Source: Candidatus Scybalocola faecavium
GTDB lineage: Bacteria > Bacillota > Clostridia > Lachnospirales > Lachnospiraceae
Length of the DNA stretch: 64,000 bases
Assembly (NCBI GenBank): GCA_018713145.1
Contig: DVFP01000015.1
Location: forward strand, 1 to 64,000
Direction of reading: 5' to 3'
Positions within the stretch are counted from its first letter, which is position 1. Each line of letters opens with the position of its first letter. Under the pieces are notes generated by a model. It was given only the letters and a program-made list of their open reading frames with translations. It was not told the DNA's origin and did not search any database. Of this stretch, positions 8,826-21,636 are shown piece by piece. The translations under genes were made by a program, and so were the position numbers.

Positions 8826-11750
8826 TTAAAACAGCGCTTCCACAGTGCCAAAAAGCTGACGGTTCTCATTAATCTGAGACTCACTGCCAATAACGCACAC
8901 ATTGTTCTGGTTTACTAAATCCTCTACCAGATCAGCAAATCCCCGGATAATCTCTACATTGGCAGAAAGCATTTCATCTCTTGTTTTCTGCAGGTCTTCG
9001 TTCGTTATTCCTGAGAAATAAGCCCCCAGAGATCGGCCGGCTGCGGCGAAAGGCTTCTGAGGCGTATCTGCTCCGCTGACTGCGCCAATGATATATTTAA
9101 GCATATCTCTGTCGCTGACCTGGAAATTCCGGAGATAATTGCCACATTCCCGGTAAATATCCAGTGTTTCTTTAAGATGAGGATCCCGATAAGATGCAAA
9201 GTAGGCATTTCCGTTTCTTGAGAAACCGTTCATGCATCCATAGGCGCCGCCTTTGACTCTTAAATTGATCCACAAATATTCGTATTCCATGATTACCTTT
9301 AACACATTTAATGCCCCATGGAACTTAAAGCCGTCTTTAACAAAATTTCCCGCCATAACATCATACTGGACCATGCCAGGGGTGATGAAACCTTCATTTT
9401 TAGCTTCCGGTGTCCACACAAAGGTTTCCTTCTCAGGAATGACCGATGTCAGATGATCCTCCAGACCTGTAATGGCCTTTTCCAATACCGGAATATTTTC
9501 CGGTGTAGATGTATAATCCACCATCAGATTATCCTTCCGGAAAATAAAGCCGGCTGTTTCTTTTAATGCGGCGATAACCTGGTCTGCCTGATCTGAAAAA
9601 TCCTTTGACAGTTCACGGACAAAATGGTAATAATCTACACCGCTGACCTGTTCTCTGAAAGCGCCTGCTTCTGAGAAGTAGGAGGTTGCCCGGCTTACAG
9701 CCACTGCGCTGACTGAGGAATTAAAGGACATCTGGAGACGGGATACGTTTTCATCAACGATCTCTTTCAGACGTTTTTTATCCTCCAGTTTGGAAGTAAA
9801 CAGCATTTCCTTGATCAAATCTGCCATTTTATCCAGATTGTTTAATAACGCCCGGCCGCTGACCTCAAAGCACGGATAATATTGTCCGGGGCCTTTTCCC
9901 CCGTAAATCGATGGACTTGTATAAACACCGCCTGTGTACATGCTGATCTCATTATTTAAGCCTTCATAATCGTAATTCTCAGTATCAATATTTCCAAGAA
10001 CAGAGGATAACAGGCCCACATATGGGATCAGACGCTGCGGGATCCCTTCCATGTTAAAGATCAGCTTCAGATAGCCGATGCCGTTTGTTTCATAATTATG
10101 GAAAAGACCTTTAAAGCCGTTAAATGTCCGTTCTTCATTGACAACGGGAATCGGTGCCTTATCAATATCCTCTAAAGACAGCATGGGAATCTTCTCCAAA
10201 TCTTCCTGGGAAGACGGCGTTTCCTGATATTCCCTCAGATGCTTTGTCTCGTCAATGATTTGGCGAATTTCTTCCGGACTCATGGCTGCCTTTTTCTCTG
10301 CCAGCATTTCTTTTAATTTCTTTTCATTTTCTGTTGCCAGGCCCTTCTGAGGCTTCAGTACCAACAAAGAGGAATGAGGATTATCCAACAACCAGGAGCG
10401 GATCAGATCTTCAAAATATCCTGTGTCTGCTTTTTCTCTTAATTCATCAAAGACTGCAAAGCATTTTAAATGAGTGAAAGGCTGTTCCTTATCATAAAGC
10501 CAGCTGTCCATCATCTGGATGCCATACATAAGGCCTCCCGGGATCCAGCCGTAATCCCCTTCCCGGAACTTAAATTCCATAGTATTAAGAGCTGCTTTAA
10601 TGGAATTTTTGTTGATCCCCTTTTCCGAAATATTTAAAAGAGTCTCACGGATGGTCTTAAGGAATTTTTCCTTATCCTGAACATTGGCATTTTTTACAAT
10701 AATGGACATACAGGGCTGGCGGATGGATTTTTCATACTCACAATAAGCATCCTTACAGATTCCGCTTTCAATAAGCGCCTTTTTTAAAGGAGCTCCCGGG
10801 CAGCTCATAAGGGCGTAATCCAACACCTGGAAAGCCACATACATTAAAGGATCCAGACTGTCCTTTAAAACTACATTATACGCCAGGTAGGTATTATCTT
10901 TTTCGTCCTCGTCACTGCTTAAGGAGTAGGTATGCTCCTCTTCCCGCATATGGTCAAAGGGCTTTTGCAGGGCAACCTGAGAATCCACCTCCAGCCGGTC
11001 AAACTGACTTAAATATTCCCGGTCTATAAAATCCAGTTTTTCATAAACGTCAAAATCTCCATACAGATAAATATAACAGTTGGATGGGTGATAATATCTG
11101 CTGTGGAAGTTAAGGAATTCCTCATAGGTTAAATCCGGGATATTTTCCGGATCGCCGCCGGATTCCTGGCCATAGGTGGTATCCGGAAACAGGGAGGATA
11201 TGATCTTTCTGGAAAGAACCTGATCCGAGGCAGAAAACGCCCCTTTCATTTCATTATAAACAACGCCGTTATAGGTCAGTTCTCCGTCTTCACTTTCCAG
11301 GGAATAATGCCAGCCTTCCTGCTGGAAGATCTCTTTATGGGTATAAATATTCGGATAGAAAACGCTGTCCAGATAAACATGCATAAGATTCTGGAAATCC
11401 TTATCATTACAGCTGGCTACCGGATACATAGTCTTATCCGGATAAGTCATGGCATTTAAAAATGTATTTAATGACCCTTTGACCAGTTCTACAAAAGGAT
11501 CCTTTACAGGGAAATTTCTGGAACCGCATAACACGGAATGTTCCAGGATATGAGGCACACCGGTGCTGTCCTTTGGGGGTGTGCGGAAAATAATATTAAA
11601 AACCTTGTTTTTATCCTCATTAGACAATACAGCCACTCTGGCGCCGGTTTTATTGTGGACCAGCATGGCAGCCTGAGATTTTACTTCATCAATATATTCT
11701 GACGAAACCAGCGTGTACGCCGGATGAATATGTTCAAAATTTTTCTCCAT
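8826..11750 (-). CDS. M16C zinc peptidase, PreP/Cym1-like
   Basis: A 974-residue metallopeptidase of the insulinase superfamily, subfamily M16C. Relatives form a clam-shell chamber that degrades short unstructured peptides. The inverted zinc motif HXXEH is present as HILEH early in the chain, followed by the family stretch SVLCGSRNFPVKDPF. The two M16 halves and the central linker of the family are all present. ATG 11750 has an AGGAG site and matches the family start; the open frame runs to 11822 without support. There is no signal peptide, so it should act in the cytoplasm. It has its own promoter and stands alone upstream of era. Confidence 0.92.
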   Translation of the reverse strand: MEKNFEHIHPAYTLVSSEYIDEVKSQAAMLVHNKTGARVAVLSNEDKNKVFNIIFRTPPKDSTGVPHILEHSVLCGSRNFPVKDPFVELVKGSLNTFLNAMTYPDKTMYPVASCNDKDFQNLMHVYLDSVFYPNIYTHKEIFQQEGWHYSLESEDGELTYNGVVYNEMKGAFSASDQVLSRKIISSLFPDTTYGQESGGDPENIPDLTYEEFLNFHSRYYHPSNCYIYLYGDFDVYEKLDFIDREYLSQFDRLEVDSQVALQKPFDHMREEEHTYSLSSDEDEKDNTYLAYNVVLKDSLDPLMYVAFQVLDYALMSCPGAPLKKALIESGICKDAYCEYEKSIRQPCMSIIVKNANVQDKEKFLKTIRETLLNISEKGINKNSIKAALNTMEFKFREGDYGWIPGGLMYGIQMMDSWLYDKEQPFTHLKCFAVFDELREKADTGYFEDLIRSWLLDNPHSSLLVLKPQKGLATENEKKLKEMLAEKKAAMSPEEIRQIIDETKHLREYQETPSSQEDLEKIPMLSLEDIDKAPIPVVNEERTFNGFKGLFHNYETNGIGYLKLIFNMEGIPQRLIPYVGLLSSVLGNIDTENYDYEGLNNEISMYTGGVYTSPSIYGGKGPGQYYPCFEVSGRALLNNLDKMADLIKEMLFTSKLEDKKRLKEIVDENVSRLQMSFNSSVSAVAVSRATSYFSEAGAFREQVSGVDYYHFVRELSKDFSDQADQVIAALKETAGFIFRKDNLMVDYTSTPENIPVLEKAITGLEDHLTSVIPEKETFVWTPEAKNEGFITPGMVQYDVMAGNFVKDGFKFHGALNVLKVIMEYEYLWINLRVKGGAYGCMNGFSRNGNAYFASYRDPHLKETLDIYRECGNYLRNFQVSDRDMLKYIIGAVSGADTPQKPFAAAGRSLGAYFSGITNEDLQKTRDEMLSANVEIIRGFADLVEDLVNQNNVCVIGSESQINENRQLFGTVEALF

Positions 11751-11848
11751 TTTTTCTCCTCCATAAATTTTCTTTCTGCGGCTGGCGCAGAAATCTCTCC
11801 ATACGCAATGCGCTTCATGCACAACGCTGTACTAGCCGCTCTGCGGCT

Positions 11849-11877
11849 ATTATAGCATATAAACAAAATTTTTCCAA
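11849..11877 (-). promoter_or_regulatory. Promoter of the M16C peptidase gene
   Basis: Minus-strand -35 TTGGAA (11872-11877), 17-bp spacer, -10 TATAAT (11849-11854), about 95 bases before the start codon. Confidence 0.7.
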
Positions 11878-11936
11878 TGAAAGAGTTAAGGTTCTTTTCA
11901 GGATGGGGATATTTGCCGTGCATCACTTATAAAACA

Positions 11937-11969
11937 ACAGCCGTATCCTGTAAAGGCGGATACGGCTGT
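11937..11969 (-). terminator. Terminator of the amidase gene
   Basis: A perfect 12-bp stem (ACAGCCGTATCC with GGATACGGCTGT) is followed on the minus strand by TGTTTTAT. Confidence 0.85.
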
Positions 11970-11976
11970 CTGATTT

Positions 11977-12639
11977 TTACTGATGTTTACTTATCCAATG
12001 TGTGACATCGTCTTTAAACTGTTCCCAGGCGTCCTCATGTTCTACAAAATACAAGGGACACAATTTTCCGGTCACATCGTAATGACGGATTACATTATCC
12101 ACAGGAACCTCCAGATACTCACACAGCCATCCGGTCAGCTCCACAAGGGAATCATACGTGGCATCATTAAACTTTCCGGTTTCGTCCGGATGACACACTT
12201 CAATAGAAACAGTGTCATGATTCCGGTCATTGGAGGCATAAGCCACTTCCGAGGTTGGAACACACTGGATGATCTCGCCCTCCAGTCCGACAATAAAGTG
12301 GCTGCTGGCATAGGTCTCATGACTATCCTTAAGGCCTTCAAAATAGCTTCGGTTCTGTTCTGCTGTGGAACCGGGATTTGCCACATAATGGATCACGATA
12401 CCGGTAATCTTATCTGTCGCTGTCTGGGGCCTGGAATAAGGGTTTGGCGTCAGCAGCTCCACACTCATCTGAGGCCGGTACTGGTCTACGTTTCCAATCC
12501 CATAGACAGATACTTCCTCGGTTTCTGATCTGCGTGTAAGGATCAGGATCACAGCAAGGACCGCAATGACAATCACCAAAGTGATCATGATCACCGGATA
12601 CAGCCTGCGGCTGTTTCTTCTGTTTTCTCTTTTGTTCAT
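11977..12639 (-). CDS. Membrane-anchored N-acetylmuramoyl-L-alanine amidase (Amidase_2)
   Basis: Predicted to cut the amide bond between muramic acid and the stem peptide of peptidoglycan. The 220 residues begin with a basic segment and one transmembrane helix (VIMITLVIVIAVLAVILIL, residues 16-34) with no obvious cleavage site. This places the catalytic domain outside the cell. Zinc ligands fit the Amidase_2/PGRP pattern: the first histidine in GIVIHYVANPG, a second in VIRHYDVTGKLCP, and the downstream cysteine of that same motif. The fold also shows SSHFIVGLEGEI and VSIEVCHPD. Its exact cell-cycle role is not visible from context. Confidence 0.9.
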   Translation of the reverse strand: MNKRENRRNSRRLYPVIMITLVIVIAVLAVILILTRRSETEEVSVYGIGNVDQYRPQMSVELLTPNPYSRPQTATDKITGIVIHYVANPGSTAEQNRSYFEGLKDSHETYASSHFIVGLEGEIIQCVPTSEVAYASNDRNHDTVSIEVCHPDETGKFNDATYDSLVELTGWLCEYLEVPVDNVIRHYDVTGKLCPLYFVEHEDAWEQFKDDVTHWISKHQ

Positions 12640-12703
12640 ACCCCACTGTCCTTATCCGCCCCATGGCGTAAGCTGCTGTCAAAGTTTAGCTCTGCAGTCT
12701 TGA

Positions 12704-14267
<1,564 letters not shown>

Positions 14268-14290
14268 AATGTAGCAATTTAGTGTTTACA

Positions 14291-14319
14291 AGTTTAACAA
14301 ATCATACTTTAAAAGTCAA
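14291..14319 (-). promoter_or_regulatory. guaB promoter
   Basis: Minus-strand -35 TTGACT (14314-14319), 17-bp spacer, -10 TAAACT (14291-14296). The leader would be about 125 nucleotides. The rest of the gap to 14477 is AT-rich and shows nothing else. Confidence 0.65.
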
Positions 14320-14477
14320 CACAGAAGGTTATTATAAATTCTTAAGAGTTTTATTAGCTGAGCTTAAAATATCAAGGTATTCTATCAGTATTATTAATAT
14401 ACTTTCAATATTTATAAACTGCCCGAATCAGCCTCTGTCCGCCTAAAGTATGTGTTTTTCTGATTTTATGTTGGTTT

Positions 14478-15005
14478 TTATGCTTCTTTTTTTACTTTGC
14501 TTGGTGAATAATTATACATATTATCCAGCATCTTCTCTGACGGTTCAAAAATCACTTTAATACGTCCGTTATCTCCTGAACCTACATAAACATAACGCTT
14601 TTTGGATTTATCCCTGGAAGAAAAGTCATAAACTTTTGCCTCTCCGTGCTGATAAGGATCCAGCCAATGAGAGCCCTCCATCGCCAAAACCTCCATGGAT
14701 TCAAAATTAACGCTCAGCTTTCTCTTCCGCTTAAAATCTCCTGTCAGCTGGTCAAAATCCAAGTCTCCGGATGTAAAAATATATTCATATTCTACCTTCT
14801 GAAAACGGATGACAAAATATTCAAGAACAAGAATAACAAGGGCAAAAATAAAAAGGCCCGGAAATGCTGCAAAAAAACCCAACACAAAAAGTGCAGCAAT
14901 CAGAAATGTAACGATCCCGCAAATAACACGGACAACAATATTTCCTGTAGTTGTTTTCCGCTTTACGATGACTTCGGAGAATACATCTCCAGATGAACTT
15001 ACCAT
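14478..15005 (-). CDS. Small membrane protein of unknown function
   Basis: A 175-residue protein with a basic segment (IVKRKTTTGN), then two adjacent hydrophobic helices (about residues 25-65), then a soluble tail of mixed charge. I believe it belongs to a clostridial family of uncharacterised proteins (possibly DUF6106), but this is from memory and not certain. A GGAGGAAT site precedes the ATG. It is monocistronic as far as can be seen, between groEL and guaB. Confidence 0.75.
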   Translation of the reverse strand: MVSSSGDVFSEVIVKRKTTTGNIVVRVICGIVTFLIAALFVLGFFAAFPGLFIFALVILVLEYFVIRFQKVEYEYIFTSGDLDFDQLTGDFKRKRKLSVNFESMEVLAMEGSHWLDPYQHGEAKVYDFSSRDKSKKRYVYVGSGDNGRIKVIFEPSEKMLDNMYNYSPSKVKKEA

Positions 15006-15244
15006 AGCTTATTCCTCCAATAGTTCCTTTGTCTGTCCCATCCTGCCCTTTTTATCACAAGACAGGGGACATCCTTCTTTGATATTATACTTTATTTTCC
15101 ACAGAATATAAAGTAGAAAATAGGAATATTTTGAAAAAAATGACCAAATTCACAACTGTCCATTCCCCCAACAGTACATTAGATCCCCAGACTCTGAAAC
15201 AATTACAGGATCGCCCCCGGCACTGTGATGCTGGCTGAATACAA
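15006..15244. other. Intergenic region with no gene seen
   Basis: AT-rich sequence upstream of the small membrane protein and downstream of the groEL terminator. No supported reading frame or RNA was found. Confidence 0.5.
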
Positions 15245-15286
15245 AAAAGCCTTTGCGGTTTTATACTGAAAACCGCAAAGGCTTTT
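15245..15286 (-). terminator. Terminator of the groES-groEL operon
   Basis: A perfect 18-bp stem (AAAAGCCTTTGCGGTTTT and its complement) with a 6-base loop, followed on the minus strand by a T-run. Confidence 0.95.
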
Positions 15287-15359
15287 ACTATCCGATCCGC
15301 CTTTACAGGGGAATATCTCTCATGAGAAATTGTAGTCCGCCATCATGCGTCCCTACAGA

Positions 15360-16985
<1,626 letters not shown>

Positions 16986-17037
16986 TTATTCCTCCTGAAT
17001 CTCTAATAATGTCTTATTTAAAAAATACAGTCCTGAA

Positions 17038-17322
17038 TTATTCTACAACAGCAAGAATATCACTCTGTCTTACAATGATATACTCTTCGCCGTCAAGTTT
17101 AACTTCAGTTCCTGCATATTTGGAATAGATAACTTTAGAACCAACTTCAACCTGCATAGTCACTTCTTTTCCGTCAACCATTCCGCCGGGACCTACTGCA
17201 ATAACTTCAGCTTCCTGTGGCTTTTCTTTTGCCTGGCCGGTTAAAATGATGCCGGACTTTGTTGTCTCTTCTGCAACCAACTGTTTTAATACGACTCTGT
17301 CTCCTAATGGTACTAACTTCAT
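17038..17322 (-). CDS. groES: Co-chaperonin GroES (Hsp10)
   Basis: Seven-fold cap of the GroEL chamber. The 94 residues start KLVPLGDRVVLKQL and contain the mobile loop TTKSGIILTGQAKEKPQ. ATG 17322 has an AAGGAGG site eight bases upstream. The open frame reaches 17367 but would run into the CIRCE operator. It is the first gene of the groES-groEL operon. Confidence 0.97.
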   Translation of the reverse strand: MKLVPLGDRVVLKQLVAEETTKSGIILTGQAKEKPQEAEVIAVGPGGMVDGKEVTMQVEVGSKVIYSKYAGTEVKLDGEEYIIVRQSDILAVVE

Positions 17323-17360
17323 ATCTAAATTCCTCCTTATAAATTGCTTCTTCAATCTTA

Positions 17361-17387
17361 TTAGCACTCACTTTACTCGAGTGCTAA
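17361..17387 (-). promoter_or_regulatory. CIRCE operator (HrcA binding site)
   Basis: TTAGCACTC-N9-GAGTGCTAA, an exact match to the CIRCE consensus, placed between the promoter and groES. By family knowledge HrcA binds here and represses groESL until heat shock. Confidence 0.97.
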
Positions 17388-17398
17388 CCGATATACTT

Positions 17399-17427
17399 AT
17401 AATATGTTTTTTGCCTTCTGATTGCAA
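17399..17427 (-). promoter_or_regulatory. groES-groEL promoter
   Basis: Minus-strand -35 TTGCAA (17422-17427), 17-bp spacer, -10 TATTAT (17399-17404), immediately upstream of the CIRCE element. Confidence 0.8.
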
Positions 17428-17630
17428 CCATAGACAGGTTGTATTTTCGTGGATTTTTATCTTTTTATCTCATTTTTTCTCTTATTTTCTCTTATTTACT
17501 TCATTTTTTATATTTTTATAATTATTTGCCGTCACCCATCATCCAACGAGATTCCTTCCGCCTTAGTATTCCCTGCCTTGTCATATTCCAAACCGCCTAT
17601 GACAGACACACCGGCCGCCGCTCACATACA
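17428..17630. other. AT-rich spacer with no gene seen
   Basis: T-rich, low-complexity sequence between the groES promoter and the glnS terminator. I saw no supported feature in it. Confidence 0.5.
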
Positions 17631-17662
17631 AAAAAAGCAGCCGGTTGATCCCGACTGCTTCT
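17631..17662 (-). terminator. Terminator of glnS
   Basis: A hairpin AGCAGTCGG/CCGGCTGCT is followed on the minus strand by seven T residues, about 30 bases after the glnS stop. Confidence 0.85.
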
Positions 17663-17690
17663 TCCGCACATTTTAAATGCCTTAAAAATA

Positions 17691-19358
17691 TTATTTTCCG
17701 GGCTTATAAGAACTTTTCAGTGAAACGATCCGGTTAAATACCAGATGATCCGGCGCAGAGTCTTTTGTATCCGCGCAGAAATATCCCTGACGGACAAACT
17801 GGAAACTATCCCCGCCTTTTGCCTGGGCAAGAGCCGGCTCCAGATAACATTCATTTAATACTGTCAGAGAATTGGGATTTAAGTTTAAAGAGCCATCCTC
17901 TTTATTATAAACGCCCTTCTCTTCATCCACCAGATTTTCGTACAGGCGAACCTGAGCCTTCACAGCATAAGGCGCTGCTACCCAATGGATGGTTCCTTTG
18001 ACTTTTCGTCCGGTAAAACCGCTGCCGCTGCGGGTTTCAGGGTCATAGGTACAGTGGATCTCCGTCACTTTGCCATTTTCATCCTTCTTATAATCCGTAC
18101 ATGTGACAAAATACCCATTCATCAGACGCACTTCATTTCCCGGGTAAAGGCGGAAATATTTCTTTGGCGGCTCTTCCATAAAGTCTTCCCGCTCAATATA
18201 AAGTTCACGGCAGAAAGGCACCTGACGGGTTCCCAGGGCTTCATTCTCCTGGTTATTCACCACATCCATATATTCTACCTGGCCTTCCGGATAGTTATCA
18301 ATGATCAGCTTTACCGGATCCAGTACCGCCATGACACGGCTGCGCTTCAGCTTAAGATCTTCACGGATACAGTATTCAAGCATGGCATAATCAACGCTGG
18401 AATTACTCTTAGATACACCCACCAGTTCCATAAACATTTTAATGGATTCCGGGGTAAATCCCCTGCGGCGCAAAGCGGCAATGGAAACAAGGCGGGGATC
18501 ATCCCAGCCGTCTACAATATTTTCTTCTACAAGCTTTTTAATATACCGCTTTCCTGTGATCACATTCTGAAGGTAAAGTTTGGCAAACTCGATCTGCTTT
18601 GGCGGATGGGGATATTCCAGCTCGCGAACAACCCAGTCATATAAGGGCCGATGATCTTCAAACTCCAGAGTACAGATCGAATGACTGATTCCTTCAATGG
18701 CATCTTCAATGGGATGAGCAAAATCATACATAGGGTAAATGCACCATTTATCCCCTGTGTTGTGATGCGTCATATGAGCCACCCGGTAAAGAACCGGATC
18801 ACGCATGTTGATATTTGGGGATGCCATATCGATCTTTGCCCGGAGCACCCGGCTGCCATCCTCAAATTCACCATTTTTCATCCGTTCAAACAAATCCAGA
18901 TTTTCTTCAACACTGCGGTTGCGGTAAGGGCTGTCCTTTCCCGGCTCTTTCAATGTTCCCCGATACTGACGGATCGCATCAGCGCTAAGATCGCACACAT
19001 AAGCTTTGCCTTTTTTAATCAGCTTTACAGCAGCTTCATACATCTGATCAAAATAGTTGGATGCAAACAGCACTTCGCCGTCATACTTTGCGCCCAGCCA
19101 CTCAACATCTTCGATAATCGACTGAACAAACTCGGTCTTTTCCTTTGTAGGATTCGTATCATCAAACCTTAAATGAAACTTACCGCCGTATTTTTTTGCC
19201 AAACCGTAATTTAATAAAATAGACTTAGCATGTCCGATATGAAGATAGCCATTGGGTTCCGGGGGAAAACGGGTACAGATTTCATCATAACAGCCGTCTT
19301 CCAGATCCTTATCTATAATTTGCTCAATAAAATTTTTAGAAACAACTTCATTTTCCAT
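17691..19358 (-). CDS. glnS: Glutaminyl-tRNA synthetase
   Basis: Class I synthetase that charges tRNA-Gln directly. The 555 residues show the HIGH motif in [10 protein letters not shown] near residue 40, the amino-acid site region RFDDTNP, and the RAMAVIDPVKL-like segment (here [11 protein letters not shown]) before the anticodon-binding beta barrels. The usual KMSKS loop (MSKRK in E. coli) appears as ITGKRYIKK just before VDGWDDPR, a relaxed version. ATG 19358 was chosen for an AGGGAGG site; the frame is open to 19394. A CACCGGA/TCCGGTG hairpin (19392-19410) lies in the region upstream. Presence of GlnRS in a clostridium implies that the indirect Glu-tRNA-Gln route is not the only one. Confidence 0.95.
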   Translation of the reverse strand: MENEVVSKNFIEQIIDKDLEDGCYDEICTRFPPEPNGYLHIGHAKSILLNYGLAKKYGGKFHLRFDDTNPTKEKTEFVQSIIEDVEWLGAKYDGEVLFASNYFDQMYEAAVKLIKKGKAYVCDLSADAIRQYRGTLKEPGKDSPYRNRSVEENLDLFERMKNGEFEDGSRVLRAKIDMASPNINMRDPVLYRVAHMTHHNTGDKWCIYPMYDFAHPIEDAIEGISHSICTLEFEDHRPLYDWVVRELEYPHPPKQIEFAKLYLQNVITGKRYIKKLVEENIVDGWDDPRLVSIAALRRRGFTPESIKMFMELVGVSKSNSSVDYAMLEYCIREDLKLKRSRVMAVLDPVKLIIDNYPEGQVEYMDVVNNQENEALGTRQVPFCRELYIEREDFMEEPPKKYFRLYPGNEVRLMNGYFVTCTDYKKDENGKVTEIHCTYDPETRSGSGFTGRKVKGTIHWVAAPYAVKAQVRLYENLVDEEKGVYNKEDGSLNLNPNSLTVLNECYLEPALAQAKGGDSFQFVRQGYFCADTKDSAPDHLVFNRIVSLKSSYKPGK

Positions 19359-19536
19359 ATTTCTTTGTTTCCTCCCTGAGTTATTTTCCTTCACCGGATT
19401 TTTTCCGGTGCTCTTTATTATCTTTTTATAATAGCATAGGTGCCCTCATGGGGCAAGGGTGAACTGCTGCAGTTTTTTAATTTGTGGGGCAAGAGGCAAA
19501 AGGCCATGGAGGCCGGTCTTGGGACAGGCTCACAAA

Positions 19537-19986
19537 TTATACGTTTAATTCAAGCTGAATATTTACCCGATCGTACTCCATATAATCTACCGGAACTTCT
19601 TTAAACCCTGCTTTCGCGTATAAATGCATAGCCGCAGATAAAACCGTATTAGATACGATCATCAGCTTTTTTGCCCCATGCTCTTTTGCATAGTCCATGC
19701 ACGCTTTTAACACCGCCGAACCGGCGCCCTTGCCTCTGTACCGTTCATCCGTGGCAAGTTTACATATTTCCCAAACCTGACCGCCTGCAGGATTCACCAT
19801 ACATGTTGCAATAGCCCGGCCCTGTTCCACGGCAAAATACACTGCTGCTCCTTTTTCGAGAAAATCCTCCACATTATCCAGCATTTTCACATCCTGGGGT
19901 TCTACTTTAAAATATTTTTTTATCCATACCAAATTCAGCTGTGCAAAATCTTTCTTATATTTTTCTTGATATGGTATGATTTCCAT
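19537..19986 (-). CDS. GNAT family N-acetyltransferase
   Basis: A 149-residue acetyl-CoA-dependent acetyltransferase, substrate unknown. The acetyl-CoA binding motif A is seen as DERYRGKGAGSAVLKA (RGKGAG as the Q/RxxGxG/A loop), followed by the motif B helix and YAKAGFKEV near the C terminus. An AAGGAG site precedes the ATG. It is a single gene between glnS and tRNA-Thr. Confidence 0.9.
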   Translation of the reverse strand: MEIIPYQEKYKKDFAQLNLVWIKKYFKVEPQDVKMLDNVEDFLEKGAAVYFAVEQGRAIATCMVNPAGGQVWEICKLATDERYRGKGAGSAVLKACMDYAKEHGAKKLMIVSNTVLSAAMHLYAKAGFKEVPVDYMEYDRVNIQLELNV

Positions 19987-20062
19987 ACTCCCACACTCCT
20001 TATTCTACGGATTATGCCCTACCGCCTCAAAAGCGGCCCGGTCGGGCAAAATATCGAAAAGC

Positions 20063-20093
20063 AAAAAGCCCGGCGACTACCACCGGGCTTTTT
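20063..20093 (-). terminator. Terminator after tRNA-Thr
   Basis: A symmetric hairpin AAAAAGCCCGG...CCGGGCTTTTT lies directly downstream of the tRNA on the minus strand. Confidence 0.85.
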
Positions 20094-20105
20094 GCAAATA
20101 TGAGA

Positions 20106-20178
20106 AGCTGCCTAGGGGACTTGAACCCCCGACCTCCGCCTTACCAAGGCGACGCTCTACCGACTGAGCCAAGGCAGC
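20106..20178 (-). tRNA. tRNA-Thr (anticodon GGU)
   Basis: A full cloverleaf can be folded by eye. Acceptor GCTGCCT pairs with AGGCAGC, the D-arm is GCTC/GAGC, the anticodon stem TCGCC/GGCGG closes the loop TTGGTAA, and the T-arm is GGGGG/CCCCT around TTCAAGT. The anticodon is GGT. CCA is not encoded. Confidence 0.97.
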
Positions 20179-20201
20179 GTGCTGTGCGAATCAGCTTCCT
20201 A

Positions 20202-20230
20202 AGAATACTACATTTTCATTTTCCTGTCAA
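20202..20230 (-). promoter_or_regulatory. tRNA-Thr promoter
   Basis: Minus-strand -35 TTGACA (20225-20230), 17-bp spacer, -10 TATTCT (20202-20207), 24 bases before the tRNA. Confidence 0.85.
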
Positions 20231-20330
20231 TAACTAATTTACATTTTTTTAAAGTTTTTTATATTGTGTGTCGAACATATGTATGCTATCATGATTTTAA
20301 ATAAAATAATGGAAAGCAGGTTCACAAACT

Positions 20331-21575
20331 ATGAGAAAAAGACGAACATATTTCTTGACCTTTATTTTGATCCTGTGTCTGCTTCTGTCCGGCTGCGGCA
20401 CTCCTGCCCCGGTCAGTGACCAGAACAGTACCGGATCCGTCACTGCCAACCCCCAGTCCTTCGCTGACATCGAAAAGGATACTGATTCCGGGGAAGGCTC
20501 CGCTCCCCAAACCACCTTATCCGAGACGTCAGCCCCTGCCGTCTCCGGGGATCCGACCACCGAGCAGCTTTCGGTCCACTTTATTGATGTGGGCCAGGGA
20601 GACAGTATCCTGATCCAGGCCGGCGATGAAAATATGCTCATTGATGCCGGCACAAATGAAAGCGGCTCCGTTGTTACACAATACCTGACAGACCTGGGCA
20701 TTTCCCATTTAGACTGGGTCATCGGCACTCATCCCCATGAAGATCATATTGGAGGTCTGGATGATGTGATCCTCAGCACAGATGTTGACCGGGTCATGAT
20801 GCCGCCAAAGGAACATACAACCCAGACTTTTGAAGATGTTCTTGATGCTGTTGAAGCGAAAAATCTGACCATAACATTGCCTGAAACCGGTGATACCTAT
20901 CCCCTGGGCGATGGCCGTTTTACTGTTCTTGGGCCGGTGGCAGACTATGGTGATGATCTGAATAACTGGTCCATTGTCCTGCGTCTGGATTATGGTGATA
21001 CCAGCTTTTTGTTTACCGGCGATGTGGAAAGCACAGCTGAATCGGATATTTTAAACTCTGGTCTTTCAGTTGATGCGGATGTCCTTAAAGTAGGCCATCA
21101 TGGCAGTGATACGTCTACGTCCCAGGACTTTTTAGATGCTGTGTCCCCAGATTTTGCCGTGATCAGTGCCGGAAAGGGTAACGATTACGGACATCCCCAC
21201 CAGGCCACTCTAAATAAGCTTTTGGCAGCTCAGGTTAACCTTTGCCGCACAGACCTTCAAGGCACGGTTATCATTACAAGCAACGGCTCAGATCTGGATG
21301 TTTCATATGAAAAGGAAGCCGGCGAAAGCGAGCTTGGCACCAGTCCTGATGCTTCCGCCAGCGAGATAGAGGCAGGACCTGCTGTCACTTCTGAAACACA
21401 GCAAACCCAGACAGCCGATCCTGATATAAGTATCCAGGTCCATATTACCCGCACCGGTGAAAAATATCACAGTGCCGGATGCCAGTATTTAAAAAATTCT
21501 GATATTCCCATTTCCCTGGCCGATGCCAAAGCTCAGGGCTACACTCCCTGCTCCAAGTGTCATCCGCCTCAATAA
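20331..21575 (+). CDS. Lipoprotein with ComEC-like metallo-beta-lactamase domain
   Basis: A 414-residue exported lipoprotein. A signal peptide ends at the lipobox LLSGC near residue 22, and a Ser/Thr/Pro-rich linker follows. The MBL-fold domain (about residues 78-320) is of the ComEC/Rec2 extracellular type: VHFIDVGQGDSILIQ, THPHEDHIGGLDD (metal ligands), FTGDVE and VGHHGSDTS. A small C-terminal module has YHSAGCQYLKN and TPCSKCHPPQ, a cysteine/histidine pattern like the Ada metal-binding repeat. The channel part of ComEC is absent, so this is a free hydrolase, perhaps a nuclease or phosphodiesterase outside the cell. Plus strand, alone among minus-strand genes. Confidence 0.9.
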   Translation: MRKRRTYFLTFILILCLLLSGCGTPAPVSDQNSTGSVTANPQSFADIEKDTDSGEGSAPQTTLSETSAPAVSGDPTTEQLSVHFIDVGQGDSILIQAGDENMLIDAGTNESGSVVTQYLTDLGISHLDWVIGTHPHEDHIGGLDDVILSTDVDRVMMPPKEHTTQTFEDVLDAVEAKNLTITLPETGDTYPLGDGRFTVLGPVADYGDDLNNWSIVLRLDYGDTSFLFTGDVESTAESDILNSGLSVDADVLKVGHHGSDTSTSQDFLDAVSPDFAVISAGKGNDYGHPHQATLNKLLAAQVNLCRTDLQGTVIITSNGSDLDVSYEKEAGESELGTSPDASASEIEAGPAVTSETQQTQTADPDISIQVHITRTGEKYHSAGCQYLKNSDIPISLADAKAQGYTPCSKCHPPQ

Positions 21576-21594
21576 CTGATTTCACCATTCCTTA

Positions 21595-21619
21595 GGTCTG
21601 CCCAGTCAATGGGCAGGCC
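21595..21619. terminator. Hairpin between two convergent genes
   Basis: GGTCTGCCCA-GTCAA-TGGGCAGGCC lies between the ends of the lipoprotein and DedA genes. There is no long T-run on either side, so efficiency is uncertain. Confidence 0.5.
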
Positions 21620-21636
21620 GGATGGAATAGATGATT

